A stretch of 64,000 nt of DNA from assembly GCA_024811115.1 (NCBI GenBank), contig JAKOGH010000673.1, forward strand, positions 62,001-126,000, in the 5' to 3' direction. The position numbers were made by a program, and so were the translations under genes. Every line of letters starts with the position of its first letter. Within the stretch, counting starts at the first letter, position 1. Under the pieces are notes generated by a model. That model searched no databases. It had not been told where the DNA came from and saw only the letters and a list, made by a program, of their open reading frames with translations. This DNA is from Terana coerulea (Eukaryota > Basidiomycota > Agaricomycetes > Polyporales > Phanerochaetaceae). This document shows, in pieces, positions 23,546 through 33,415 of the stretch.

Positions 23546-24852
23546 ATGGACGGCGGGGGACCTGACAAATCGAGCAGCGACCTGAACTGGGAGAACGTCG
23601 GCCTTGCGTTCAGCTTCATTGTATTCGATGCAGTCGTTTCAAGAACGTTTGGGCTGGGAGTCGGAGCCTCGCTTGTCACTGCGGCCGTGCGATGCGTTGT
23701 ACAGCTCACGCTGGTAGCGATGATCTTGCAGAAGGTGTTTGAGACGAACAATCCGTGGGGCGTGGCTGGCATAGCGCGTAAGGGGCAGTCACACGACAGA
23801 CTCTGTGTACTCGACTAACCTTTATCACCTCGTGTAGTACTCCTGAACTTCATGGGAACAACAGAGACTGGTATGTACTCATCCTGCTACACCTCGCCAC
23901 GAAGAGCCTCATGCGGAGGTGCGCAGTTGTAAACAAAGCGAAGCGGAGATATGAACATATGGCAAGCCCTGATACGCTACAGGAGAGCACGTCCACATAC
24001 TGAAGCAACTGCTCTTCTAGTTCCCTTCTGTTTTCCTCGGAATGATCGGATCCACAATTCCGGTCTCGATTTTAGGCATACGGTTTGCTATGGCAGTAGA
24101 CCCCTTCTGGAAACCGGAACAATACAGTACGTCTCCAGCTTTATTTTTAACCAAGTCAATACTTATCATGAATGGCTTCCAGTACCTGTGGTAGGTATGC
24201 TCTGTGGAAGTACCATCTCCGGCATCGTCGTAGCCGTGAGTTACGTCCTAAAAGAAATATAGTGGGTGGCCTCAACGTAACAGAATGTGCTGCAACGCTT
24301 ACATGTCTATTAGCGAGAACCGTGACAAAGTCGAGACGTATCTCGCATTCGGCGCGTCGAGGTTCGAGGCCTGCAAACCCATCGCCGTAGACGCTTTGCG
24401 TCTCGCCCTCACGCCAAACATCAACCAAATGAGGTACGCGGTATTGCATCGATGTCCAACCGAGCGTTCATGCTCAGTCCATGCCGTGTAGCGTCTTGGG
24501 AATCATCGCTATCCCAGGCATGATGACCGGCGCCATCCTCGGTGGCTCTTCCGTGCAACAGGCTGCACGCCTGCAAATGGTGATCATGTTCATGATCTCC
24601 TCGTGCACCGCCCTCAGCAGCATCGTCACCACCGTACTCGCGCTCTCGGTCGTCGTCGACAGAGAGCACCGCGTGCGCATCGACAAGATCGACAACCGCC
24701 CTCATGCTATCTGGCGAGGACGTAACTGGGTGGTGGAGAAGATCGGCGAAGGCCTGAAAGGGCTCTGGCACGCGGCCAAGCGTTTCTTCGCCAGCAAGGA
24801 GAAAGGTGGGGATGGTGCCGTAAATGGAGAGAGGGAGAGGTTGTTGGGTTGA
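23546..24852 (+). CDS. UPF0014 (FetB/YbbM-like) multi-pass membrane protein
   Basis: Seven exons reading without a frame break. Blocks: NVGLAFSFIVFDAVVSRTFG, RCVVQLTLVAMILQKVFE, LLNFMGTTET, FPSVFLGMIGSTIPVSILG, PFWKPEQY, VGMLCGSTISGIVVAVSYVL, YENRDKVETYLAFGASR, PNINQMSVLGIIAIPGMMTG, ILGGSSVQQAARLQMVIMFM, followed by a basic C-tail (KGLWHAAKRFFASKEKGG). About seven membrane helices. In bacteria the family member FetB is the permease of an ABC system linked to iron export and peroxide resistance; plant ALS3/STAR2 pairs with a separate ATPase. No ATPase gene lies nearby, so substrate and partner are unknown. The third intron starts GC rather than GT (23962-24020, GCAAGC...AG), with MFPSVF reading across the join. 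Confidence 0.87.
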
Positions 24853-25070
24853 GATGTCAAACAGTCGGAAAAGCAGAAGTTGATAGACCACGTGTGTAGA
24901 TTTCACTGAGGATCCTTCTGCGCATCATAGTATTTACCGCCAAAGTCACAAGCTCGTTCTAGAACTATGGTACAAATAGGTCAACAACCTCTCATTCTAC
25001 AAAAACAACTTGTTGGTGAGCATGCTGGCATGTGCATTGGAGTTGAATTGGATTCATGGAAGCAAAGAAA

Positions 25071-26299
25071 CTAAGCCTGCTGTACAGGCTCGTCAGACCA
25101 GCACTTTGTCCAATCTTCTCCATGAACAAATTGACTGAGATCAAGCTCGACAGGCTCGACGCCCGTGCCAATGAGCTGCTTCATCCCTGGCATGATAAGC
25201 TTTTCGTGATACTTCTTCGGCACCCACAATAGCCTCTCGAGATTTGGTCCCAAAACCCATCCATTTGACTGGTTAAACCCAACTTTCCCTTCGCTCGGCG
25301 TGGCAAACGGGTGGTTAAACTCGGGAGTAGCATCCCGAGGTAGGGCGTGGGCCCGTTGTCGGGAAAATAGAGCAAACGAAGGCCTGAGCGCGTCGTTCAT
25401 ATCTTTACAAAGTCATTAACACCGAGGAAAATATGCTTCAGAGGGGGATCGTACTATAACTTGTAACGGTTCGGCCGTTACACGGCCATTCTAGCACACA
25501 CACGGACACTGTAGCACACTCACGGGCACTCTAGATACATACACGGGCACTCGTACATACTCAACGGACACTCCACGGTCTCTGTAGCACGGTCCGGCGT
25601 TTCGGACGTTCTGGTTGCTTACGATTTCCTTATCCGGCTCCGTTCCTTCCCCATTCGTCTCGGCGCTCTGTATTTCCAACCAGGCACTCGCGTCCTCCTT
25701 TCATCCCTCTCGCGTTCTCGTTTCTCCCTATCGATTCGTCTCTATGTACCTGACACTAGCTTACTGGCGTTGTCTTATAGTCTACGGCCTCCCGTCCTGT
25801 ACCCTCGTCGAATCAACGCCAGTGTCTGGTACCCCTTACTCGGAATTCCCTCGCTCGCTCTCGTCCTCGCCGTCTTCGACGTCCGCCTGTCTTCTAGAAG
25901 GTTTCACCCTCGTCCCTCGGCGTGCCCTTCACATAACTCACCTGACTCAGAAGAGGCCGGATGGAAATCCCATAGTCGGAGGAGGTTCTCATTATTACAT
26001 ATCGCGAGAGTATCGCCAGCTGGAGAGAAGAGTATAGATGTCGCTGCCGAGCTGGTATCAAGTTGAAGCTGATGTATTTGCGATCGTGAAGTGAGGTCCC
26101 AAATTCGAATGATTCTGTCGTCGGCGTTGGAGGCAATGCGCTTTCCATCCGGAGATGCTGTGAGCGACCGTACCCACTACATATGCCCCCCAGCGGGTCG
26201 CCCAAGGATTGCTCCGTCTTGCTATTCCAAACGCGAATCGTCTCGTCATCTGATCCAGAGTATAGATATTCTCCGTCCGGGGAAAAGACGATTGAACGT
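25071..26299 (-). pseudogene. Truncated NLR remnant: WD40 repeats plus C-terminal tail
   Basis: Part of copy A. From 26299 down, two WD40 repeats can be read across frames (EYLYSGSDDETIRVWN, then DPLGGHMWWVRSLTASPDGK, RIASNADDRIIRIWDL), matching the last repeats of the NLR at 33.8-34.2 kb. The matching C-terminal tail is at 25400-25071 (FALFSRQRAHALPRD, GWVLGPNLERLLWVP, LDLSQFVHGEDW). Between them sits about 500 bp absent from the intact copy. Everything upstream of these repeats (NACHT, C2, other WD40) is missing: homology stops abruptly near 26300, where DUF6535-like sequence begins on the other strand. Non-functional as an NLR; whether the fragment is expressed is unknown. Confidence 0.75.
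25405..25918. other. Insertion of about 0.5 kb in the NLR remnant
   Basis: This block separates WD40 and tail sequences that are divided only by a short intron in the intact NLR (near 33800). It holds a perfect inverted repeat (GTAACGG at 25463-25469 and CCGTTAC at 25475-25481), then a run of imperfect direct repeats of CACGGGCACTC-like units (about 25490-25580), then a C/T-rich tract. It could be a small non-autonomous transposon; no terminal inverted repeats or target duplication were established. Confidence 0.4.
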
Positions 26300-26301
26300 C
26301 G

Positions 26302-27450
26302 AGCCTCCTCAGCGCCTCCAATGGGGACTCAAGTGGATGTTATATGGATTGCACCTGGTCGAGAGTGTCGGGGAAGTCCTGTACAAGAGATATCCGGAGG
26401 AAGTTGCCGGATTTCTTAAGGCTTACCGAGATTTGCGGCACCTCATTCCAGAAGCTGTGGAAGACCTCGATTCATTATGGTTTTGGCTTCGTCGTCTGGC
26501 ACCTTCAACGAACGTCTTACTGCCTAAGACCCAAGACCTCACAACAGACACTCTTGAAGAACGAGACGATAACAGGGCGATTCTAGAAGGACCAGGAATC
26601 AGCTTTGAGTCTGCGCCCGAAGTCACGCCAGCGCCGGCTACCCATCAGCCTTCGCGACGTAATGCCGTGGACGCTCACCAGCCAGTCGGGTCGATGGATT
26701 CGAGTATCAACGAGTTGTCCAAGATCGAGCCTACAAAGCTTGAGGAGCTCAAGATCGAGGCAGACCTTCGAAACAAGGAATTAACATCATTTACGCTCGA
26801 AGATAATGTGGGTATCCCATGCATCGCATCCGCAGCTCGCCCTTACTTCTCTAATGCAGCAACGAGTGGTTGGGCTGGCCTAATGGGGATTCTCCGAAGC
26901 TACAGGATTTGAGTGTGGACCACGAGCCGTTCCTGATCGAGTCCACGAAGCTCGCAGAGTTGAAAGTCGAGGCAGGTCTCCAGTACAGGGACTCTTTATC
27001 GTTGTTTATGCCTGAGGATAAGGTGAGTATCGTATGCTTCGTATGTACAACTCCGAGTCGTCCTTACTTTTTTCGATGCAGCGGCTGATCATCGGGCTGG
27101 CCAAAGCCCGTGGGCTGCGATCTGCGGAGCCAGATCCTCCACAGACATTCGTGCAGGCAGCACTGTACGCGCCGACGCTGGAGACTATTCGCCAATTTCC
27201 CGTATCCGACAACGGAGACATTTCGGAGCAGGAGTCTGGCCTGAACGATAAGCTGCGCCAGATCGAGTCCACCAAGCTTGCAGAGCTGGAGATCGAGGCA
27301 GGCCTCCAAGGCAAGGATGTGCAGTCCTTGACGTTGGAGGATAAGGTGAATATTTAATGCATCGCATTCGCAGTTTGTACTTACAATTGCGATGTAGCAA
27401 CGTTTAATCGAGCTTGCAACAGCGCGTGGGCTGCTACGAGAAGGAAATGT
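26302..27450 (+). pseudogene. Truncated DUF6535-gene 3' part with repeat exons (copy A)
   Basis: Begins abruptly with QRLQWGLKWMLYGLHLVESV, YPEEVAGFLKAYRDL, LDSLWFWLRRLAPSTN, parallel to the DUF6535 gene at 41.63 kb (HLEWELKWMLHDLH, LWFWLRRLAPST). The same frame runs straight into a repeat unit (KIEPTKLEELKIEADLRNKE, SFTLEDN). Two further units follow (IESTKLAELKVEAGLQ ending PEDK; IESTKLAELEIEAGLQGKD ending LEDK), each broken by an intron after EDK/EDN and resumed with QR(L/V)(I/V)xLA. The second half of unit 1 has a stop (QRVVGLA then TAA) where intact copies read KARGLLP. The membrane-spanning DUF6535 core is absent. The fragment shows that core and repeats belong to one gene. Confidence 0.75.
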
Positions 27451-27949
27451 CGACTGAGTCGGAAACGTCAACGATGTTAATTTGGAAGGCCTGTAAAGCA
27501 CGGATGGACTGGGCTTCCTACTTCTCTTGTACCGTATCTTCGTGTTATGACGCTACACGCCTACAGAATATTCTGGAGTACGCTGAATGGTCTCTGCCCA
27601 GATGTCTATGTGCGTTGTATGCGCGTGCTAGAGAAGATTATCACTTCAAGCCGAGTATCACCCCCGAACTTGGAAATATCAGTCGTCTGACGAATAACAT
27701 GCACTTCGGTTTATGAATCGCCGATCACTCGTAACGGCATCGAGATACGTCCGAGAGCCATTTAGAACACTACTGCTATCCGTTTGTTCTGGTATGCGTC
27801 GTGGTATGCATCGAAAAATGATTCATATATGTTGCTCTCTACGCACTACAAATACTAAGAACTGTATGTAGATGTAACGCATAAACACCATACCATCGGA
27901 TACCATGTTTTCGCCTTCCTCACCCTGAGCGGCTTGACGGTCCTGTAGG
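27451..27949. other. Intergenic between DUF6535 and p47 remnants
   Basis: Corresponds in position to 43.9-44.8 kb of the intact locus. No gene, RNA or clear repeat seen. Confidence 0.4.
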
Positions 27950-29330
27950 GTATTGTACCCACCGCCAGACAATAGCATACGCCAACACAACTGGCTCGAT
28001 TGTATGCACTTTATCCTCGAGCAACCGGTTCCGGAATGCTGCGGTCAGGTGTGCGAGCATGAAGCATGTTCACGTTGCGACCTGCATAAGACGACGAACC
28101 AAGCGGTCAGCAACGTACGAAGACTCGTGGAGTAAAGTCCACAACACTCGCGCATCGACGAACCCCACCAGGCCTACGACCGTATAGGTCAAGTCCATCC
28201 TTGCCGGCAAATGCGTGTGCCGACAAGTCGGGCTTGCACGCGGGTAGTCGGTAGGGTGTTGTCCACCGTGCGCACACTTCGTCTGTTTTCACAGCTTGAC
28301 GAGCCAGCGGGGCCACGTGCAATCTGCGAGGGAAAGCTTTCAGGACAGACGGCGCGGGCGACGGCAATGGGCACAAGCGAACCGAGCCTGATGCCCGAGC
28401 CAGCAAAGGTATACTTATCGGCACACGGGGATGGCAGGCGGTGTAAACTCTTCATGCGTACGGCTTGGTGGTATGCAGTTCAACAGGCTGACCGGGCTGA
28501 ATGCCCAGGACCGACGACGGTGTGCATCTAGCGGATGGAAATAAGTATGTGGCGTATATCACAAAAGAGAGGAAGAGCGCCCGCGATGACGCACGCGAAG
28601 GGTTCGGTTGTACAGAACACTCGCCCTTCATTGACCTCAGCCAAGGTCCTCATGCGCACGCGGCCGTCGTAGCGCATCAGTTGACTATTCTTGATGTAGA
28701 ACCCTTCACGCAAAATGACTAGTCTTTGAATGGGGGTGAATATTCACAACCCACTGCTCGCAGCTCAGCCACAAAATCACGAAGAGTAAGGTCAGAGAGT
28801 ACATACCTGCGCTAGGCTCTGGAACATGCCTGCTTGCTAGAGCATCTTCGCACCGAGAACGCGGCCGCCGCCGCCAAACGCACCAGAACACGAAAGGGAC
28901 ATTGGTGATGAGCCCACTCTATATAGCGAGACGATTAGTCGGTGGCCTTCGAGGTAGAACAGTGAACGAGTCCGATGCGATGTAGTCGAAGTATAATGGA
29001 GGTACGAATACATATGATGTGGATGGTATGGTTGGCGGAGTAGGGTGCAGGGCAAAAGAGCCCATAGTTGAAGACGAACTTACTCTGGGGCTTTCGCTAG
29101 CAAATCTCTGGCAACGTCTCTTGCCGGAGCTGCCCCGCCGGGCTCTGGTCCTCGTAGGCTTCGGACTGGGATGCCAATATAATCCACGCATTACATCAGA
29201 TACTGTTCAAAAGGATTGATGCCTTGAAGAACGCACCTGTGCTCGCCGCTTGCCGTGGAGGAGGTTTGAACATCTTTCATCGCTGTCTTCCTCGTCGCGA
29301 ATGTCTTTGTGATCTTGAGAATGCCCACTG
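27950..29330 (-). pseudogene. Decayed p47/Shp1 copy (SEP-UBX protein)
   Basis: Aligns in order and orientation with the intact p47 gene at 44.8-46.45 kb, but broken by indels and stops. Recognisable pieces: [13 protein letters not shown] (UBX start), FAGSGIRLGSLVP (matching [13 protein letters not shown]), GFYIKNSQLMRYDGR (SEP domain), and at about 29100-29180 the remains of the [11 protein letters not shown] region. The last exon counterpart (about 27955-28085) matches at the DNA level only. No continuous protein can be read through it by correcting one or two bases, unlike other genes here, so this is a true pseudogene. Confidence 0.8.
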
Positions 29331-30176
29331 CAGTCGGCAAGATGCGAGGTTCAAAGGCGTAGTTGTTCCGCGATGTCCAGAGCTGTGGTGTCTGCCTAGA
29401 AACAAGATGGTGGTCAGCATCGACAGCATTTTGCGCGACATACGGGTGCACACCTCAAGGCTGTGCCGTCGCCAGGGTATCGCCAAAAAGTCTAAGACGC
29501 CATCTCCCAACCGCTGTTGAGCGACACAAATATATTGAGCAATGGCATCGCTAACTGTAGCATGTGGAGGTCTCTTCCTGCGCAAAGTATGCACACTGCT
29601 TGGGAACCAAAAGTCAGAAGCCTGTCTACTTACCAGAAAAACGACCTCTTCAATCACTTCTCCATATCCTCAAGCTCGCGGTGACCAGGGAGCCCCAGCT
29701 AAGCGGTACACAGGTTCCTTGTTATCCAAAGCCAGGAAGTGGGCTGAGAGCGAGAGCGCGAGTAGGATAAGGCAAGCGATTCAGATTCGCTGCATTCGTG
29801 ATGGGTGAGGCCGGATTTTCCGGCAATTTATCATGCGTTATGTGCGCTCTGTTGCTCCCGGACATCGTCTGCAAGAGGGACTCGGAGAGCGAAGGAGGGA
29901 AGGTGTAAGCGACGAGCGTGCGCGAGCAATTTGAGGGGCTTAGCGCCTGAGCACATGCCAGACGCGCGTTAGCGCTCAGTCACGTCCCCACGTGCGCGAC
30001 GCGCTTTGTTTAACGCCGGGATCTCGCGACGCGTTTTCAAACCCCGCGTCTCACCCCTCCAGCCAGTCTTAAGCTCGAGCCGACGCGCTTTACATCCCCA
30101 TCTTCCCCGCTTCTTACTCTCTCTCGCACTACTTTCGCAGTTGCGACTTTCTTCTCGCAGTCTCCAAACTTCAGAA
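29331..30176. other. Intergenic between copy A and the gene at 30.18 kb
   Basis: Homology to copy B fades after about 29.3 kb. The last 200 bases before 30177 are C/T-rich with repeated TTTCGCAG-like motifs, consistent with a promoter and leader. No gene seen. Confidence 0.4.
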
Positions 30177-30828
30177 ATGTCTACTTGTGATCTTCTGCAC
30201 ACTGCTCCCTGGGCCTTCGAGGCCGGTCCGCCTGTGCCCGCCGCTGCCGAGAACGGCAAGGCCGTTTCCACGGTCCGCGCCGCCGTCAACAAGCTCCGCT
30301 CCAAGCTCTCGTTGCCCAAGCGCGAGAAGAAGGTCGTCGCGGTCGTCCCCGCCACTCGCCCGCCCGTCGTGTTCATCAAGACCACCCGTAAGGAGCGCGA
30401 GCAAGCCGCTCGGTGCCGCCAATGTGTCATCAACCACGAAGTGCGCGACGACGTCAGGTTCGGCAACAGCGTGCGGGGATCTGTAAAGAGGAAGGTTTTG
30501 CAGGTGTTCTCGGTATGTCCGCTGTGTTCGCTGGGAGACGTTCAACTGACTGACGGTGTCTCGTGTAGTCTTCCAACGACCATATCTGCATGCACAAGAT
30601 CAAGGTATGCATCATGTACTCTCACTTACGAGCTCGTTCTGACAACATGTTATGCAGCCCACCATTGACATCGAGATTGACATCATCTCTGATGCTGCTC
30701 ACCCCTGCGCAGACGCTCTGAAGATCAAGATACCCCTGGGTATCGACAACGGGTCTTCGGTTTACGTCCTCACTCTCGCCTTTACACCTACCCTTGCCTC
30801 AATGATTTCGGCGGATCTATCTGGCTAA
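30177..30828 (+). CDS. Hypothetical protein, three exons
   Basis: Exons 30177-30512, 30569-30604 and 30658-30828, with two introns of about 55 nt. The protein (180 residues) starts MSTCDLLHTAPWAFEAG. It has an Ala/Val-rich N-terminal part with a basic SKLSLPKREKKVV stretch, a Cys-containing segment (ARCRQCVINHEVRDD), then HICMHKIKPTIDIEIDIISD and a C-terminal KIKIPLGIDNGSSVYVLTL with alternating hydrophobic residues suggesting beta strands. No signal peptide or membrane helix. I do not recognise the family. Clean splicing and open frame support a real gene. Confidence 0.65.
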
Positions 30829-30925
30829 CTATCTCCGGCGCCCTTGCCTCGCTCTCAAGTCTGGCCTTTGACGCCTTGGAAATCTGCCTGTAGCGACAAC
30901 TTGCCTTGGCCCATTTTCTGGACCC

Positions 30926-31235
30926 TGCGCCGCACCGCATATGTGGACGCGCTCCAGCCCATCTCTATGCCGCTTTGGTCAATCTTGCAACTTCAAGTCT
31001 CGCTCGTCGGCCTCAAGTCTGTAGGGCTTTCCCCTCATCTGCGCCGCATAGCATCTGTAGTCGCACTCTGGCTCATCTCTACATGGCCTCGGATCGTCTT
31101 TCGCTGCAAGCCTCGTCTCACAGGTCTCAGGTCTCCGGCTCCTCTCGTCTGTGCCGCTTTGCATTGTGTGGTCGCAACTCAGCCTATCGACGCTCCCAGT
31201 CCGGTATTGGGTTCTACTCCCTCAAGCCGCCTAAC
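30926..31235. repeat. Three imperfect tandem units of about 112 bp
   Basis: Units start near 30926, 31040 and 31150, each opening with TG(C/T)GCCGC. They share an ordered series of short matches (CTCATCTCTA, TCTCGTC, CTCAAGTCT variants). Divergence is high, so this is an old tandem duplication. It lies just 3' of the gene ending at 30828; no coding function is evident. Confidence 0.5.
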
Positions 31236-31443
31236 CAGCCCACCTTCATCGGGCTACCCTACTTGTATGGTTCACCTGATGCCAACTCTGGCATGACCAT
31301 CTTCAGCTTTGTGGGCAGCTGGTCCCTCCACACTGCTGTCATATGGTCTACGTGATGGCTCAGGTCGGACAAGGTGAGTACTACGCGCATGTCCATTTTT
31401 CATAATGACTGACAATTGTTTTTCAGATACTGGATATCTACAG

Positions 31444-31705
31444 AACATCAACATATCTATCTCGCTATTGCTCACTCGCTGGTCGAGTCGGGTATGTCTT
31501 CCTTCATGTTCCCTCTCCTCTGGCGCAAGTCTAACCCTACTACCTCTAGCTATTTGCTCTGGAGCAATGGTCCGTAACATCAACATATCTATCTATCTAT
31601 CTCAGTGCTCGCTCGCTGGTCGAGTCAGGTATGTCTTCCGTCATGTTTCTTGTCCTCCGACCTGAATCTGACCTGCTGTATCTAGTTATTTGCTCTGGAG
31701 CAATA
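31444..31705. repeat. Tandem duplication, two units of about 131 bp
   Basis: Unit 1 (31444-31575) and unit 2 (31576-31705) share AACATCAACATATCTATCT, CTCGCTGGTCGAGTC, GTATGTCTTCC and TATTTGCTCTGGAGCAAT in the same order. Each unit contains GTATGT...CTAG, which looks like a short intron, so the duplication may have copied an exon-intron unit of a lost or unrecognised gene. Unit 2 has a small (TCTA)n expansion. Confidence 0.6.
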
Positions 31706-33415
31706 CTTGCCCATCGCTACTTCCCCCCACATGCTGCCTGTTATGTCACCCTACTCCTTGTCGGAGCAGCACCCCATCCGCCATTTGCGGTATTCCCGAA
31801 ATGATCAGACCAATGTACAACTCCATGTAGCAAATTCTCTCAATATTTCCGTATTTCTCCATGTACTTTCTCTCCTATACGCAATGAATCATAATTTTTC
31901 TATCATCACTCCAAATCCGGGCTCACAGACAATGCTACCGAACTGACATTCACCGCCCCGTCGGCGGGCTGCTTGGCCTTTGTTTGCACATGTTAGGACT
32001 CCAAGCGTCCGCCTTCCTTTCTCGACCTATGGTCTCCTCTCCAGTGTCTCCCGCCCTCTCATGACTGCCGAGTACTGGCCGGTGCCCACACTTGGATTCT
32101 CGTTAACCCTCTCGCGCGAGGGAGGAATGCATCGCGTGGGCGGTGTTGTCACGCTGTGTCCCTACCTTCGCAAGAACACCCTGTTTGAACGTCGACGCCG
32201 GCTGCGATCATGATGACTGCACGCAAACGACGCCAAGCGTGGTTCGGAGCGACACATACTGCCTTGCATATTTAGCAGCAGCAGCAAAATACTTTACCAT
32301 ATATGTACATCGGAAACAGCATATACGTACGGAGCCGTGCACGCTCAGACGCACATCAACAACTGCAGAGAGCAAGCACAGAGGGAGAAAGGCGAGGCAG
32401 GGTTGGTCTGTGGTGCGTGCTCATTCAACTGGTACGCTAAATTGCTCTTTGAGTATTGCCTATTTGCGTTGATGTTATAGAAATCAAGCTCATGCCGTGT
32501 TCGCGCAGTGGCCGCCCTTCCTCTCGGGGACGGAAAGCATTCGCGGTCTTACGACAAAGTTGACATCAAGCTCGATTGCGGGCGATAGTGATTAGCGTTT
32601 TGTCGAACAAGTAGTTTGAAGGGCGTCGCCATCTCAACCAGCCACTAGCTTGGGCCGGGCCTTCACAGGCAATCGCAGCAACTACCAAAGGGGTTTTGAG
32701 AAGCTAAGACAGGCGCGAAGAGATGGCACAAGACAGGTGCGTATCGCAGACTCTATCGTGCGTTCCATATCTCAGCAATTCACCGCCGTACAGAGTTGTT
32801 GAAGTTTATATCAAGCCCATACTCATACCTCGACTAGAGCTCGCGGCCGGCTCGCGCTCCCGCCCGAACTCCCCATATACATCTCCAAGCTGCGCGCCGC
32901 CACATGCCGTGCCGCATTGGTACCGCATGGCTCTCCCCCTTCTCACGAAGCGTCCTCCCCGAGGCTGCGTTTACTCCGCATTCCTTGTACGGCCGTTCAC
33001 CGGCGCCCAGCTGGTGCGAGCGAACAGGGGATCCGTGCACCTGGTTGCGCCTCACGTACGCCTGCGCGTGTTGGTGCGCCGCTACTCTGGGCGACGATCA
33101 CACTGTTGTCGCACCTCCCGCTCATCCCAAGCATTCCTGGCCCACACCGTACCCATCCCGGTTCCTGCGTGTCCACGGAAATGCAGTGCAGATATTTCAA
33201 AGCCATAGCCCGTATGACCCTTCTGTGCGTTAAAATATATTAATTCCGAGGAAAGTACTGGTCCATGGACATCGAGGGTATCGGTGAACAATGCTTCTCG
33301 CGTACAAATACAAAGCAAAAATCAAGTGGTCGAAGGGTGCGAGGCGAGGGAGCCCCACTATTCTCCTGGGGAAAACGATAACGGGAACTCCGCAAAGACC
33401 TGTCACAAAGCTATA
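31706..33415. other. Intergenic, no gene recognised
   Basis: Includes a short AGC repeat near 32278 and a GC-richer block at about 32830-33190 with overlapping frames on both strands, none carrying a domain. Downstream edge of the NLR gene (stop near 33416). Confidence 0.4.

Larger units (their letters stand above)
25071..29330. repeat. Copy A of a segmental duplication
   Basis: Contains, in order, NLR 3' remnant (minus), DUF6535 3' remnant (plus) and p47 remnant (minus): the same order and orientation as 33.4-46.4 kb, so a direct duplication about 4.3 kb long against 13 kb for the intact copy. Most of the difference is the missing NLR front, the missing intergenic promoter and the missing DUF6535 core, all lost at one junction near 26300. 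Confidence 0.8.
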
